A stretch of 64,000 nucleotides of DNA from Pseudomonas hamedanensis (GCF_014268595.2 NZ_CP077091.1:5438001-5502000); one strand, 5' to 3'. Counted from the first letter of the stretch, positions 44,764 through 54,943 are shown. Notes: generated by a model not told the origin, from the sequence alone. Translations and numbers: made by a program.

Positions 44764-44800
44764 TGGCGCAAACCGAAGAGTCCCAAAACAGGAACGATAG

Positions 44801-44815
44801 GTCCCTTTTAGGGAC
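44801..44815. promoter_or_regulatory. Palindrome upstream of the HTH-NTase gene
   Basis: GTCCCTTTTAGGGAC has 5-base inverted arms around TTTTA. A partial second copy, AGTCCCAAAACAGG, lies at 44780-44793, nearer the start codon. The location 38-68 bases upstream of the HTH-NTase ATG fits an autoregulatory operator. Confidence 0.5.
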
Positions 44816-44954
44816 TTATCAACTCAACGGTAATCGTAGCCACTGCAATTAACGTCGGAAACTGACAATCCTGACAGCCAGCCGTCACCCTGCCGACCGC
44901 CTGACCGGTTTATAACTGGTCAATCTGCCCAAACTCCAGACTTCGGCGCCGCGC

Positions 44955-46115
44955 ATGTCCATTCAGAAAAACAAAATCCTGCTCGCCACTTTCCTGATCC
45001 TGCTGGCCGCCGCCGGCCTGTGGTACGCGCTCAAACCCGCCCCGGCCAAACTGGCCAGTCCGACCGCCATCCCGGTGCGGGTAGTGACGGTCAGCGCCAA
45101 AGACGTCGCCCGCTACACCAGCGGCATCGGCTCGGTGCTTTCGCTGCATAGCGTTGTGGTGCGTCCGCAGATCGACGGGATCTTGACCAAAATACTCGCC
45201 AAGGAAGGCCAACTGGTCAAAGCAGGCGACCTGCTCGCCACCATCGACGACCGCTCGATCCGCGCCAGCCTCGATCAGGCCCGCGCGCAACTGGGCGAAA
45301 GCCAGGCGCAACTGCAAGTTGCCCTGCTCAACCTCAAGCGTTACAAGCTGCTCAGCGTCGACGACGGCGTTTCAAAGCAGACCTACGACCAGCAACAAGC
45401 CCTGGTCAATCAACTCAAGGCCACGGCTCAAGGTAATCAGGCCGCCATCGACGCCGCTCAAGTGCAACTGTCCTACACGCAGATTCGCTCCCCGGTCACC
45501 GGCCGCGTCGGTATTCGTACCGTTGATGAAGGCAATTTCCTGCGCATGACCGACACCCTGGGCCTGTTTACCGTGACCCAGATCGACCCGATCGCCGTCG
45601 AGTTTTCCCTGCCGCAGCAAATGCTGCCGACCCTGCAAGGCTTGCTCAACGACCCACAGAAAGCGCCGGTCAAGGCTTACATCGGCGCCGACACGGATGG
45701 CGAAACCGCCAACCTGCTCGGCGAAGGTCATCTGACCCTGATCGACAACCAGATCAACGCCAACACCGGCACCCTTCGCGCCAAGGCTGAATTCGCCAAT
45801 GCCAGCCAAAAGCTCTGGCCCGGTTTGCTGGTGACGGTAAAGATTCAGACGGCTGTGGATAAAGATGCTCTGGTCGTTCCGCCCACCGTCGTACAACGCG
45901 GCCTGGAGCAACATTTTGTGTATCGCGTGAACGGCGACAAGGTTGAAGCCGTACCGGTGCAGATGGTTTATCAGGGCAGCGGTCAGGACATCATCAAGGG
46001 CGTCAACGCCGGTGACGTGCTGGTCACTGACGGCCAGTCGCGGCTCAAACCGGGTTCGACTGTGCAAGTCATGACCGAGCCGCCGCAAGTGGTGCAGGCG
46101 GAGCCGAAGCCATGA
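44955..46115 (+). CDS. RND efflux periplasmic adaptor
   Basis: Membrane-fusion protein of 386 residues. A signal-anchor sits at 7-24 (ILLATFLILLAAAGLWYA). The barrel-sandwich halves are VVRPQIDGILTKILAKEGQL and QIRSPVTGRVGIRTVDEGNF, with a coiled coil between (QLGESQAQLQVALLNLKRYK). It links the RND pump to an outer-membrane channel. Its gene overlaps the pump gene by 4 bases. The substrate is not known. Confidence 0.92.
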   Translation: MSIQKNKILLATFLILLAAAGLWYALKPAPAKLASPTAIPVRVVTVSAKDVARYTSGIGSVLSLHSVVVRPQIDGILTKILAKEGQLVKAGDLLATIDDRSIRASLDQARAQLGESQAQLQVALLNLKRYKLLSVDDGVSKQTYDQQQALVNQLKATAQGNQAAIDAAQVQLSYTQIRSPVTGRVGIRTVDEGNFLRMTDTLGLFTVTQIDPIAVEFSLPQQMLPTLQGLLNDPQKAPVKAYIGADTDGETANLLGEGHLTLIDNQINANTGTLRAKAEFANASQKLWPGLLVTVKIQTAVDKDALVVPPTVVQRGLEQHFVYRVNGDKVEAVPVQMVYQGSGQDIIKGVNAGDVLVTDGQSRLKPGSTVQVMTEPPQVVQAEPKP

Positions 46116-49100
46116 CCCCGCACAAGGGCATCTCGACGTGGTGCATCGATCACCCGGTGGCGACGATTCTGCTGACGATTGCCTTGGTGCTGGTCGGAGC
46201 GGTTGCCTTCCCGCGCCTGCCGATTGCCCCGCTGCCGGAAGCGGAATTTCCAACGATTCAGGTCTCGGCGCAGTTGCCCGGTGCCAGCCCCGACACCATG
46301 GCCTCGTCGGTGGCCACGCCACTGGAGGTGCAATTCAGCGCCATCCCCGGCATGACGCAGATGACCTCGAGCAGTGCTTTGGGCTCAACCCTGCTGACCC
46401 TGCAGTTCACCCTCGACAAAAGCATCGACACCGCCGCCCAAGAAGTGCAGGCAGCGATCAATACCGCCGCCGGCAAATTGCCCAAGGACATGCCGACGCT
46501 GCCAACCTGGAAGAAGGTCAACCCGGCCGACAGCCCGGTGCTGATCCTCAGCGTCAGCTCGACACAGATGCCCGGCACCGAACTCAGTGACCTGGTGGAA
46601 ACCCTGCTCGCCCGTCAGATCAGTCAGATCGACGGCGTAGGCCAAATCAACATCACCGGTCAGCAACGTCCGGCGATTCGGGTGCAGGCGTCGGCGGACA
46701 AACTCGCGGCAATTGGGCTGACCCTCGCTGACATCAGACTGGCAATCCAGCAGACCAGCCTCAACCTGGCGAAAGGTGCGCTGTACGGTGAATCGAGTAT
46801 TTCCACACTGTCGACCAACGACCAGTTGTTCCATCCCGAGGACTACAGCCAACTCATCGTTTCCTACAAGGATGGCGCCCCGGTTCACCTGCGCGATGTC
46901 GCTAAAGTCGTCAATGGCGCAGAAGACGCCTACGTGCAGGCCTGGGCTGGTGGTCGGCCGGGGGTGAACCTGGTGATCTCGCGCCAGCCCGGCGCCAACA
47001 TCGTCGAGACCGTCGACCGCATTCAAGCGGCCCTGCCCGGCCTCGAAGCGATGCTGCCGGCCTCGGTGGAAGTGAAAACCCTGATCGATCGCACGCAAAC
47101 CATCCGCGCTTCGCTGCATGAGGTGGAAATCACTTTGTTGATCGCGATCCTGCTGGTGGTCGCGGTGATGGCGCTGTTCCTGCGCCAGTTGTCGGCAACG
47201 CTGATTGTCTCGGCGGTGCTCGGTGTGTCGCTGATCGCCAGTTTTGCGTTGATGTACGTGCTCGGCTTCAGCCTGAACAATTTGACGCTGGTGGCGATTG
47301 TCGTCGCAGTCGGCTTCGTGGTGGATGACGCGATTGTCGTGGTGGAAAACATCCACCGCCATCTGGAGGCCGGCGACGGCATGCGCGAGGCGGCGATCAA
47401 AGGGGCCGGCGAGATCGGTTTTACCGTGGTATCGATCAGTTTCTCGCTGGTGGCGGCGTTTATTCCGCTGCTGTTCATGGGCGGTGTGGTCGGCCGACTG
47501 TTCAAGGAGTTCGCCCTAACCGCGACCTCGACCATCATGATTTCCGTGGTGGTGTCGCTGACGCTGGCGCCCACTCTTGCCGCACTGTTCATGCGCAAAC
47601 CAGTGCATTACGCCCACGCCAAACCCGGCTTCAGCGAACGCTTGCTCGGCTGGTACGAAAAAGGTCTGCGCCGTGCGCTCGCCCATCAGAAGCTGATGAT
47701 CGGTGTGTTCGGTTTATCGCTGGCGCTGGCTGTCGGCGGCTACATCTTTATCCCCAAGGGTTTCTTTCCGGTGCAGGACACCGGTTTTGTCCTTGGCACC
47801 ACCGAAGCCGCTGCAGATATTTCCTACGGCGACATGGTGAAAAAACACTTGGCGATGGCCGAAATCGTCGCCGCCGATCCGGCGGTGCAGGCGTTTTCCC
47901 ATTCGGTCGGTGTCTCCGGCAGTAACCAGACCATCGCCAACGGCCGCTTCTGGATTGCCCTGAAAAAACGCGGCGACCGCGATGTTTCCGCCAGCCAGTT
48001 CATCGACCGCATCCGCCCGCAACTGATGAAAGTCCCCGGCATCGTTCTGTACCTGCGCGCAGGGCAAGACATCAACCTCAGCTCCGGCCCGAGCCGCGCG
48101 CAGTACCAATACGTACTCAAGAGTAACGACGGCGCAACGCTGGCGACCTGGACCCAGCGCCTGACCGAAAAACTGCGCAGCAACCCGGCGTTTCGCGACA
48201 TTTCCAATGACTTGCAACTGGGCGGCAGCATCACCCACATCAACATCGATCGCAGCGCCGCGGCGCGTTTCGGCCTGACCGCCAGCGATGTCGACGAGGC
48301 GCTGTACGATGCGTTCGGTCAACGGCAGATCAACGAATTCCAGACTCAGGTCAATCAGTACAACGTGATTCTGGAGCTGGATACCAAACAGCGCGGCAAG
48401 GCCGAAAGCCTCAACTATTTCTACCTGCGCTCACCGCTCAGCGGGGAAATGGTGCCGCTGTCGGCGCTGGCAAGGTTCGACGCGCCGACCATCGGCCCGT
48501 TATCGATTGCCCACGACGGCATGTTCCCCGCCGCCAACCTGTCGTTCAACCTCGCCCCCGGCGTGGCATTGGGCGATGCAGTGATTCTGCTCAATCAGGC
48601 CAAGGCCGAGATCGGCATGCCCACCGCGATCAGCGGCAACTTCCAGGGCGCAGCGCAGGCATTCCAGAGTTCGCTGGCCAGCCAGCCGTGGCTGATTCTG
48701 GCGGCGCTGGTGGCGGTGTACATCATTCTCGGCGTGCTTTATGAAAGCTTCGTGCATCCGCTGACGATCATCTCGACATTGCCGGCGGCAGGCCTGGGCG
48801 CGGTGATCATGCTGTGGCTCTGCGGCCAGGATTTTTCGATCATGGCGCTGATCGGGCTGGTGCTGCTGATCGGCATCGTCAAGAAGAACGGCATCCTGAT
48901 GATCGACTTTGCGTTGGAGGCGCAGCGCCAGCGTGGGCTGTCACCGCAGGAGGCGATTTTCGAGGCCTGCATCACGCGGTTCCGGCCGATCATCATGACC
49001 ACCCTCGCCGCCCTGCTCGGCGCGTTGCCGCTGATGCTCGGCTACGGCACCGGCGCCGAACTGCGCCAGCCACTGGGTATTGCCGTGGTCGGCGGCTTGC

Positions 49101-49213
49101 TGGTCAGCCAGATGCTGACGCTGTTCACCACGCCGGTCATATACTTATGGCTCGAGCGGCTGTTTCACCGGCCAAAACCTTTGCCTGCACCGGCATTGGC
49201 GACCACAGACTGA
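46112..49213 (+). CDS. RND efflux permease
   Basis: The 1033-residue inner-membrane proton antiporter has 12 expected helices and two large periplasmic loops. The TM4 proton-relay pair appears in VVAVGFVVDDAIVVVENIHR, and a C-terminal GLVLLIGIVKKNGILMIDFA block is typical of HAE-1/MdtB-like pumps. It follows the adaptor directly and precedes a two-component system. No outer-membrane channel gene follows, so it must borrow one. Confidence 0.94.
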   Translation: MTPHKGISTWCIDHPVATILLTIALVLVGAVAFPRLPIAPLPEAEFPTIQVSAQLPGASPDTMASSVATPLEVQFSAIPGMTQMTSSSALGSTLLTLQFTLDKSIDTAAQEVQAAINTAAGKLPKDMPTLPTWKKVNPADSPVLILSVSSTQMPGTELSDLVETLLARQISQIDGVGQINITGQQRPAIRVQASADKLAAIGLTLADIRLAIQQTSLNLAKGALYGESSISTLSTNDQLFHPEDYSQLIVSYKDGAPVHLRDVAKVVNGAEDAYVQAWAGGRPGVNLVISRQPGANIVETVDRIQAALPGLEAMLPASVEVKTLIDRTQTIRASLHEVEITLLIAILLVVAVMALFLRQLSATLIVSAVLGVSLIASFALMYVLGFSLNNLTLVAIVVAVGFVVDDAIVVVENIHRHLEAGDGMREAAIKGAGEIGFTVVSISFSLVAAFIPLLFMGGVVGRLFKEFALTATSTIMISVVVSLTLAPTLAALFMRKPVHYAHAKPGFSERLLGWYEKGLRRALAHQKLMIGVFGLSLALAVGGYIFIPKGFFPVQDTGFVLGTTEAAADISYGDMVKKHLAMAEIVAADPAVQAFSHSVGVSGSNQTIANGRFWIALKKRGDRDVSASQFIDRIRPQLMKVPGIVLYLRAGQDINLSSGPSRAQYQYVLKSNDGATLATWTQRLTEKLRSNPAFRDISNDLQLGGSITHINIDRSAAARFGLTASDVDEALYDAFGQRQINEFQTQVNQYNVILELDTKQRGKAESLNYFYLRSPLSGEMVPLSALARFDAPTIGPLSIAHDGMFPAANLSFNLAPGVALGDAVILLNQAKAEIGMPTAISGNFQGAAQAFQSSLASQPWLILAALVAVYIILGVLYESFVHPLTIISTLPAAGLGAVIMLWLCGQDFSIMALIGLVLLIGIVKKNGILMIDFALEAQRQRGLSPQEAIFEACITRFRPIIMTTLAALLGALPLMLGYGTGAELRQPLGIAVVGGLLVSQMLTLFTTPVIYLWLERLFHRPKPLPAPALATTD

Positions 49214-49220
49214 GGCGGTC

Positions 49221-49898
49221 ATGCGCGTTCTGATTATCGAAGACGAAGAAAAAACCGCGGACTATCTGCACCGTGGCCTGACCGAACAGGGCTACACCGT
49301 GGACCGCGCCCGCGATGGCGTTGAAGGTCTGCATCTGGCGCTGGAGTGCGATTACGCGGTGATCGTCCTCGACGTCATGCTGCCAGGCCTCGATGGCTTC
49401 GGCGTGCTGCGGGCATTGCGCGCACGCAAGCAGACTCCGGTGATCATGCTCACTGCCCGCGAGCGCGTCGAAGACCGCATCAAAGGCCTGCGCGACGGCG
49501 CCGACGATTACCTCGGCAAACCGTTTTCTTTCCTCGAACTGGTCGCCCGCCTGCAAGCGCTGACCCGGCGCAGCGGTGGCCACGAACCGGTACAAGTGAC
49601 CATCGCCGACCTCTGGATCGATCTGATCAGCCGCAAAGCCACCCGCGCCGGCACGCGCCTGGACCTGACCGCCAAGGAATTCTCCCTGCTCAGTGTCCTC
49701 GCCCGCCGCCAGGGCGAAATCCTCTCGAAAACCGCTATTGCCGAAATGGTCTGGGACATCAATTTCGACAGCGATGCCAACGTCGTCGAGGTCGCGATCA
49801 AACGCCTGCGCGCCAAGCTAGACGGGCCGTTCGACGAGAAACTGCTGCACACCATTCGCGGCATGGGTTATGTGCTGGAGAGCCGTGGTGTCCAGTAA
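49221..49898 (+). CDS. OmpR-family response regulator
   Basis: The 225-residue regulator has a receiver domain (phosphorylation Asp51 in VIVLDVMLPG; Lys100 in LGKPF) and a C-terminal winged helix (LTAKEFSLLSVLARRQGEIL, then VVEVAIKRLRAKLDG). It belongs to the CusR/CopR-like heavy-metal response branch by general look. It lies 7 bases after the RND permease and overlaps the kinase gene, so it probably controls this efflux operon. Confidence 0.93.
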   Translation: MRVLIIEDEEKTADYLHRGLTEQGYTVDRARDGVEGLHLALECDYAVIVLDVMLPGLDGFGVLRALRARKQTPVIMLTARERVEDRIKGLRDGADDYLGKPFSFLELVARLQALTRRSGGHEPVQVTIADLWIDLISRKATRAGTRLDLTAKEFSLLSVLARRQGEILSKTAIAEMVWDINFDSDANVVEVAIKRLRAKLDGPFDEKLLHTIRGMGYVLESRGVQ

Positions 49899-51252
49899 CT
49901 CGATTGCCTTGCGTTTAAGCGGCATGTTCACGCTGGTGGCGCTGCTGGTGTTTGTGTTGATTGGCGGTGCGCTTTATCAACAGGTCGACAAAGGTCTGGG
50001 TTTGCTGCCGGAAGCCGAGCTCGACGCGCGCTACAGTGTGCTCGAATCCACCGTCGGCCGTTACGGCACGCCGGAGCATTGGGTGAAGATCAACAACAAA
50101 CTCAAGCTGCTGGGCGAAGAAGACAAGCGCATCAGTTTCTGGATCAGCAGCGGCGATCCGCGCTATGAATACGGCCATTTCACTGCGCAGATCCGCGCTG
50201 CCGCCAACGGTCCGCTGGGTACGCATGACCTGCACCTGCCCGATCAGCCTTACCCGCTGAAAGTGCTGGTCAGTCAGTTCCCGGCCAAGGACCAGCGCCC
50301 GCCGCTGCGCTTCATGATCGGTATCAACACCGAGACGCTGCATCAGACCCAGCATCAACTACTCATCGCCCTGATCAGCCTGGCGATTGTCGGAGTGCTG
50401 CTGGCCTCGGCGCTGGGTTACTGGGTGGCGCGCATTGGCCTCCAGCCGCTGATCAAATTGTCTCAAGAGGCCCAGCGGCTGGCGCCACCGCTAAGAGCCG
50501 GGCGCTTGCGTCTGTCGCCGTTGCCGCCGGAACTCAAGCAGTTTGTCGAGTCGTTCAACTCGACGCTGGAGCGGGTCGAACTGGCCTGGTCGCGGCTGGA
50601 ATCGTTCAACGCCGACGTCGCCCACGAACTGCGCTCGCCGCTGACCAATCTGATCGGCCAGACCCAGGTGGCGCTGACCCGCGGCCGTTCTGCCGAACAT
50701 TATTTCGAAGTGCTGCAATCCAATCTTGAAGAGCTGGAGCGGCTGCGCTCGATCGTCAATGACATGCTGTTTCTCGCCAGTGCCGACCAGGGTAACAAAG
50801 CGACCAAACTCACCTCGACGTCACTGGCTGAGGAGGTAGCCACGACGCTGGAGTATCTGGATTTCATCCTTGAGGACGCGCAGGTCCAAGTGCAGGTCAG
50901 CGGCGATGCGCAGGTACAGATCGAGGTCGCGCATTTGCGCCGGGCGTTGATCAATTTGCTCAGCAACGCGGTGCAGCATACCGAGCCGGGTCAGGTGATC
51001 GAAGTGCTGATCGAGGTGCAGGAACGTCAAGTGAGTATCGGTGTCGCCAACCCCGGCGCACCGATTGCCAATGAGCATTTGCCGCGATTGTTCGAGCGCT
51101 TTTATCGGGTCGATGCGTCGCGCAGCAACAGTGGCAACAACCACGGCCTGGGACTGGCGATCGTCAAGGCGATTGCGCTGATGCATGGCGGGGATGTGTT
51201 TGTGCGCAGTGACCGCGGCATGAATACCTTTGGCATTCACCTTCCGGTCTGA
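49888..51252 (+). CDS. Sensor histidine kinase of the RND operon, GTG start
   Basis: The 454-residue kinase has a first membrane helix (FTLVALLVFVLIGGALYQQV), a periplasmic sensor of about 130 residues, a second helix near 155-175, HAMP, the phosphorylated His in FNADVAHELRSPLTNLIGQ, and an ATPase domain with NHGLGLAIVKAIALMHGG. The start is probably GTG 49888, with GGAG 8 bases upstream, overlapping the regulator stop; ATG 49870 is an alternative. The signal is unknown. Confidence 0.9.
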   Translation: MSSNSIALRLSGMFTLVALLVFVLIGGALYQQVDKGLGLLPEAELDARYSVLESTVGRYGTPEHWVKINNKLKLLGEEDKRISFWISSGDPRYEYGHFTAQIRAAANGPLGTHDLHLPDQPYPLKVLVSQFPAKDQRPPLRFMIGINTETLHQTQHQLLIALISLAIVGVLLASALGYWVARIGLQPLIKLSQEAQRLAPPLRAGRLRLSPLPPELKQFVESFNSTLERVELAWSRLESFNADVAHELRSPLTNLIGQTQVALTRGRSAEHYFEVLQSNLEELERLRSIVNDMLFLASADQGNKATKLTSTSLAEEVATTLEYLDFILEDAQVQVQVSGDAQVQIEVAHLRRALINLLSNAVQHTEPGQVIEVLIEVQERQVSIGVANPGAPIANEHLPRLFERFYRVDASRSNSGNNHGLGLAIVKAIALMHGGDVFVRSDRGMNTFGIHLPV

Positions 51253-51267
51253 ATGCTCAGCCAAGCG

Positions 51268-51401
51268 CTGTGGCGAGGGGATTTATCCCCGCTCGGCTGC
51301 GCAGCAGTCGCAAATCCTGTACACAAGGTCTAAGGAATCTTTGAGGCTGGAATTCTTGGGGCCGCTTCGCAGCCCAACGGGGATAAATCCCCTCGCCACA
51401 G
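51268..51401. repeat. REP-like inverted pair, family 3
   Basis: Same arm as at 40325 (CTGTGGCGAGGGGATTTATC) with its inverted copy at 51382-51401; the 94-base centre is longer than in the other copy. Confidence 0.85.
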
Positions 51402-51552
51402 CCCACCATTACGCACAGACCGGGTTGTTCCCCGTGCCGATCTTTGCTTGTGCTGTAACAGTCATTTATGAAAATCACGCTGTTTCACCAGCCCCGGCAA
51501 CCTTATCTTTGCCCGCACCAAACAGCACTTGCCAAGCAAGAAGGTTTTCCAG

Positions 51553-51774
51553 ATGTCCAACAGTATGGGTATTGCCAGCGCGTTCGTTTTGTCCTCATTG
51601 ATCCTTTCGCCAATGGCGATGGCTGAAGAATCGCAAGCGTTCGTGGCGCACAATGTCGCTCGCGCCCAGGCGTTCGACCAGCATCAGGCCGAGGTGATGG
51701 CCAAGGCGCAAAACGCCACGCAAGCCCCGCAGGCTGCGACTTCCCAGGCGCAAGCCAGCGAGACCGACAGCTGA
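51553..51774 (+). CDS. Small exported Ala/Gln-rich protein
   Basis: A 73-residue precursor with a signal peptide ([20 protein letters not shown], cleavage after MAMA). The mature part is a short helical, Ala/Gln-rich chain ([20 protein letters not shown]) without cysteine. AAGAAGG lies upstream of ATG 51553. Function unknown. A terminator follows before the porin gene. Confidence 0.7.
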   Translation: MSNSMGIASAFVLSSLILSPMAMAEESQAFVAHNVARAQAFDQHQAEVMAKAQNATQAPQAATSQAQASETDS

Positions 51775-51843
51775 ATCGCGCAACACACCAACGTTTCCCT
51801 CGACGCGGTTGTTTGGCTCTTCCCGTTCAACCGTCGTCATTCC

Positions 51844-51873
51844 AGGCCGCTGCCGTTCAGCGGCCTTTTTTCG
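51844..51873 (+). terminator. Terminator between the small exported protein and the porin
   Basis: Stem AGGCCGCTG / CAGCGGCCT with loop CCGTT and six T. Confidence 0.9.
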
Positions 51874-51921
51874 TTGTGGTCTGAAAGCCGTCCGGTTCGT
51901 CTGTAACAACAAGAAACATCA

Positions 51922-51943
51922 ACACCTCAAGTCATTGAGGTGT
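51922..51943 (+). promoter_or_regulatory. Hairpin just upstream of the porin ribosome site
   Basis: ACACCTCAA / TTGAGGTGT is a perfect 9-base stem with loop GTCA. It ends 10 bases before the AAGGAG ribosome site (51954-51959). It may affect translation or be a regulator's binding site. Confidence 0.55.
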
Positions 51944-51970
51944 CAGCTGACCCAAGGAGCTCTACTGCAC

Positions 51971-53287
51971 GTGCGTTACCCAGTCCGTTTTACTCCGCTG
52001 TTCATTGCAATAGCCGCAACGATTGCACCCATCGCCCACGCCGATGAATCCCCCGCGCAAGGTTTCGTCGCCGGCTCAAGCCTCAACCTCAACGCCCGCA
52101 ACTACTATATGAATCGCAACCGCCTGCAGAAGGCGGACGATAACATCGAGTGGGGCCAGGGCTTTCTCGGCGTGTTTCAATCGGGCTACACCGAAGGCAC
52201 GGTCGGCTTCGGTCTGGATGCCCACGCCATGCTCGGGCTGAAGCTCGACGGTGGCGGCGGCACGGACGGCTCGAGCATCCTGCCAATCAGCGATGGCAAC
52301 GGCAAAGCGCCGGGGTCGTTTTCCACCGCGGGCGCGACGTTAAAGATGCGTGCGTTCGACACCGAGTTGAAGGCCGGCGATCTGTTCCTCACCAACCCGG
52401 TGATCGCCGGCGGCGACACGCGCATGCTGCCGCAGACTTTTCGCGGCGTCAGCCTGAGCAACCATAGCTTCGATGGCTGGCTGATCGAAGGTGGCCAGGC
52501 CAGCTTCACCAAACCCTACAACCAGAGCGGGCATACGCGTATCGGCACTTCGTACGGCACGCTTGCGGACGGCGCCGAGAGCCAGCACTTGAACTGGGCC
52601 GGCGTGGCCTGGAGCGGCGTCGAAGGTTTGACCAGCAGCCTATATGCGTCCGAATTGAAAGACATCTGGCACCAGTACTATTACGACCTCGACTACACCT
52701 GGCAACTGAACGACCTGATCAGCCTCAACCCAGGCCTGCACGTCTATCACACGCAGGACACCGGCGATGCGCTGCTCGGCGAGATCGACAATAACACCTA
52801 CAGCCTGCATTTCACCGTCGGCATCGGCCACCACAGCGTCACCGCCGCCTACCAGCGGGTCAATGGCAACACGCCGTTCGACTACATCAGCCAGGGCGAC
52901 AGCGTTTATCTGGACAACTCCCAGCAATACTCGGACTTCAACGGGCCGAACGAGCGCTCGTGGAAGCTCAAATATGCCTATGACTTCGCTGGCGTCGGCG
53001 TGCCCGGGCTGACCTCGGCGCTGTCCTATTCGCGCGGTACGCTGGACCTGACCAAAGCTGATCCAGACAGTCAAGGCTATGCCAACTGGTACAGCGCCGA
53101 TGGCCGCAACGCCAAACACTGGGAACGCGACGTCGATTTGCAGTACGTCGTGCAAAGCGGCCAGGCAAAGGACCTGGCGGTGCGCCTGCAATGGGCGACC
53201 AACCGTGGCGGCAACGGTTATGGCGCGATTGATTCAGATACCGATGAATACCGCGTGATCATCGACTACCCGATCAACGTCTTCTAA
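51971..53287 (+). CDS. OprD-family outer-membrane porin, GTG start
   Basis: The 438-residue substrate-specific porin takes up amino acids, aromatics or peptides across the outer membrane. A signal peptide ([18 protein letters not shown]) is followed by the OprD start [39 protein letters not shown], and a C-terminal beta strand ending DYPINVF. The GTG at 51971 has AAGGAG 11 bases upstream; the longer frame lacks a signal at its N-terminus. The substrate is not determined. Confidence 0.9.
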   Translation: MRYPVRFTPLFIAIAATIAPIAHADESPAQGFVAGSSLNLNARNYYMNRNRLQKADDNIEWGQGFLGVFQSGYTEGTVGFGLDAHAMLGLKLDGGGGTDGSSILPISDGNGKAPGSFSTAGATLKMRAFDTELKAGDLFLTNPVIAGGDTRMLPQTFRGVSLSNHSFDGWLIEGGQASFTKPYNQSGHTRIGTSYGTLADGAESQHLNWAGVAWSGVEGLTSSLYASELKDIWHQYYYDLDYTWQLNDLISLNPGLHVYHTQDTGDALLGEIDNNTYSLHFTVGIGHHSVTAAYQRVNGNTPFDYISQGDSVYLDNSQQYSDFNGPNERSWKLKYAYDFAGVGVPGLTSALSYSRGTLDLTKADPDSQGYANWYSADGRNAKHWERDVDLQYVVQSGQAKDLAVRLQWATNRGGNGYGAIDSDTDEYRVIIDYPINVF

Positions 53288-53327
53288 GATCGGCGCTGCG
53301 CCACGCTATCAGACAGAGCGATGTACC

Positions 53328-53351
53328 TGTGGGAGCAAGCCCGCTCCCACA
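53328..53351. repeat. Single REP-like hairpin, family 2
   Basis: TGTGGGAGC and GCTCCCACA around AAGCCC; one unit only, about 40 bases after the porin stop. It may act as a 3' stabiliser or terminator-like hairpin, but no T run follows. Confidence 0.8.
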
Positions 53352-53411
53352 AGGTTGTCCGGCGTCAGCACCTACTAAGCTTATGAAACCACTCCAACCG
53401 AACCCCCCATC

Positions 53412-54920
53412 ATGATCGCCAACCGCACCCCGTCCATCACAGGCCAGACCGGTCGCCCCGAACTGTTGTTGATCGGCGGCAGCCTGCTAACCGTGATTGC
53501 GATGGTGTGCATCGTCACCTTCCTGCTGATCCGCGAGCGCGCCAGTGCACAGGACGCCGCCACCCGTCGCGCCACCACCATTGCGCAACTGATCGACGCC
53601 GATGTGCTGCGTACCGTCGAACTGTACGACCTGACGCTGCAAGGCCTGATCGCCGCCGCCCAGCGTGATGAACTGCAAAACGTCTCGCCACAGATCCGCC
53701 ATCTGGCGTTGTTCGATCGCTCCACCACCGCACGCTTCAAAGGCGACATCCTGTTGCTCGACAAGCACGGCGAGGTGATCGCCGACTCCTCGCGCATCGA
53801 ACCGAAACCGGGCAACTTCGCTGACCGGGATTATTTTCTCGCCCATGCGTTCAACCGCGACATGGGCATGTTTATCAGCCGACCGTTCAAGACCCGTTGC
53901 GACTGCGACGAGGCTGACCAGTGGCGGATCAGCTTCAGCCGGCGCATTGCTTCGCAGACCGGTGAGTTCCTTGGCGTAGCCGTCGCTTCGTTGAAACTCG
54001 ATTACTTCGACGACCTGTTCAAAAGCCTCGACATCGGCACCGACAGTACGCTCAACATCATCAACAGCGATGGCGTTCTGCTCGCACAGAAGCCGTACCT
54101 GCAGAGCGACTCGGTAGGCAAGAGCTTCGGCAATCGGCCCAACGTTATACGGATTCTCAACGACCGCGATGGCAGCGGCAGTTTCACCAGTACGTCCAGC
54201 ATGGATGAACAACGCCGGCTCTACACCTACTCACGGGTCGGCAATCTGCCGTTAACGGTGATGGTCGCGCTGTCGAGCGCTGAAGTGTTCGGCACGTGGC
54301 GGCGCACGGCCCTGCTGATCAGCGGCGCCACCGGCGTGCTGTGCATGGGCCTGCTGTGGCTGACCTGGCTGCTGGCCCGCGAGTTGCGCCGACGCCAGCG
54401 CGCCGAGCGCGAACTGGCGCAACTGGCCGCCACCGACGACCTGACCGGCGTAGCCAATCGGCGCATGCTCGATCAGACGTTGCGTCACGAGTGGTTCCGC
54501 GCCCAGCGCTCGGGCCAGCCGCTGTCGGTGATGATGATCGATGCCGACCACTTCAAGGCGTTCAACGACCGGCACGGCCATCAGGCTGGCGATCAGGCGT
54601 TGAAGACGCTGGCCCGGGTCATCGGCGAAAACGTCCGGCGCCCGGCGGATCTGGTGGCGCGTTACGGCGGCGAGGAGTTTTCGGTGATTCTCGCCGAAAC
54701 CGACAGTGCCGGCGCGCAACAGATTGCCGAGCAGATTCGTCAGGCCGTGGAGAACTTGCCGTGGGTCGATGGGGCTGAGCGGGCGATGACCGTGAGTATC
54801 GGCATCGCGACGTGGACATCGGCCAGCGAAATGACCTTGGAGCAGTTGCTGTTTACGGCGGACAAGGCGTTGTATCAGGCCAAGGAAGGCGGGCGGAATC
54901 GGGTCGTGGTGTCGGTTTGA
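53412..54920 (+). CDS. Membrane diguanylate cyclase (Cache-type sensor, GGDEF)
   Basis: The 502-residue enzyme makes c-di-GMP. Membrane helices are at about 17-38 and 298-318. Between them is a periplasmic Cache-like sensor (FADRDYFLAHAFNRDMGMFI, LGVAVASLKLDYFDDL). The GGDEF domain has the active site RYGGEEFSVIL and an inhibitory I-site RPAD five residues before it. The motif is GGEEF, the active variant. The ligand is unknown. Confidence 0.93.
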   Translation: MIANRTPSITGQTGRPELLLIGGSLLTVIAMVCIVTFLLIRERASAQDAATRRATTIAQLIDADVLRTVELYDLTLQGLIAAAQRDELQNVSPQIRHLALFDRSTTARFKGDILLLDKHGEVIADSSRIEPKPGNFADRDYFLAHAFNRDMGMFISRPFKTRCDCDEADQWRISFSRRIASQTGEFLGVAVASLKLDYFDDLFKSLDIGTDSTLNIINSDGVLLAQKPYLQSDSVGKSFGNRPNVIRILNDRDGSGSFTSTSSMDEQRRLYTYSRVGNLPLTVMVALSSAEVFGTWRRTALLISGATGVLCMGLLWLTWLLARELRRRQRAERELAQLAATDDLTGVANRRMLDQTLRHEWFRAQRSGQPLSVMMIDADHFKAFNDRHGHQAGDQALKTLARVIGENVRRPADLVARYGGEEFSVILAETDSAGAQQIAEQIRQAVENLPWVDGAERAMTVSIGIATWTSASEMTLEQLLFTADKALYQAKEGGRNRVVVSV

Positions 54921-54943
54921 GAGATGCGGTGACCTCACCGGCC

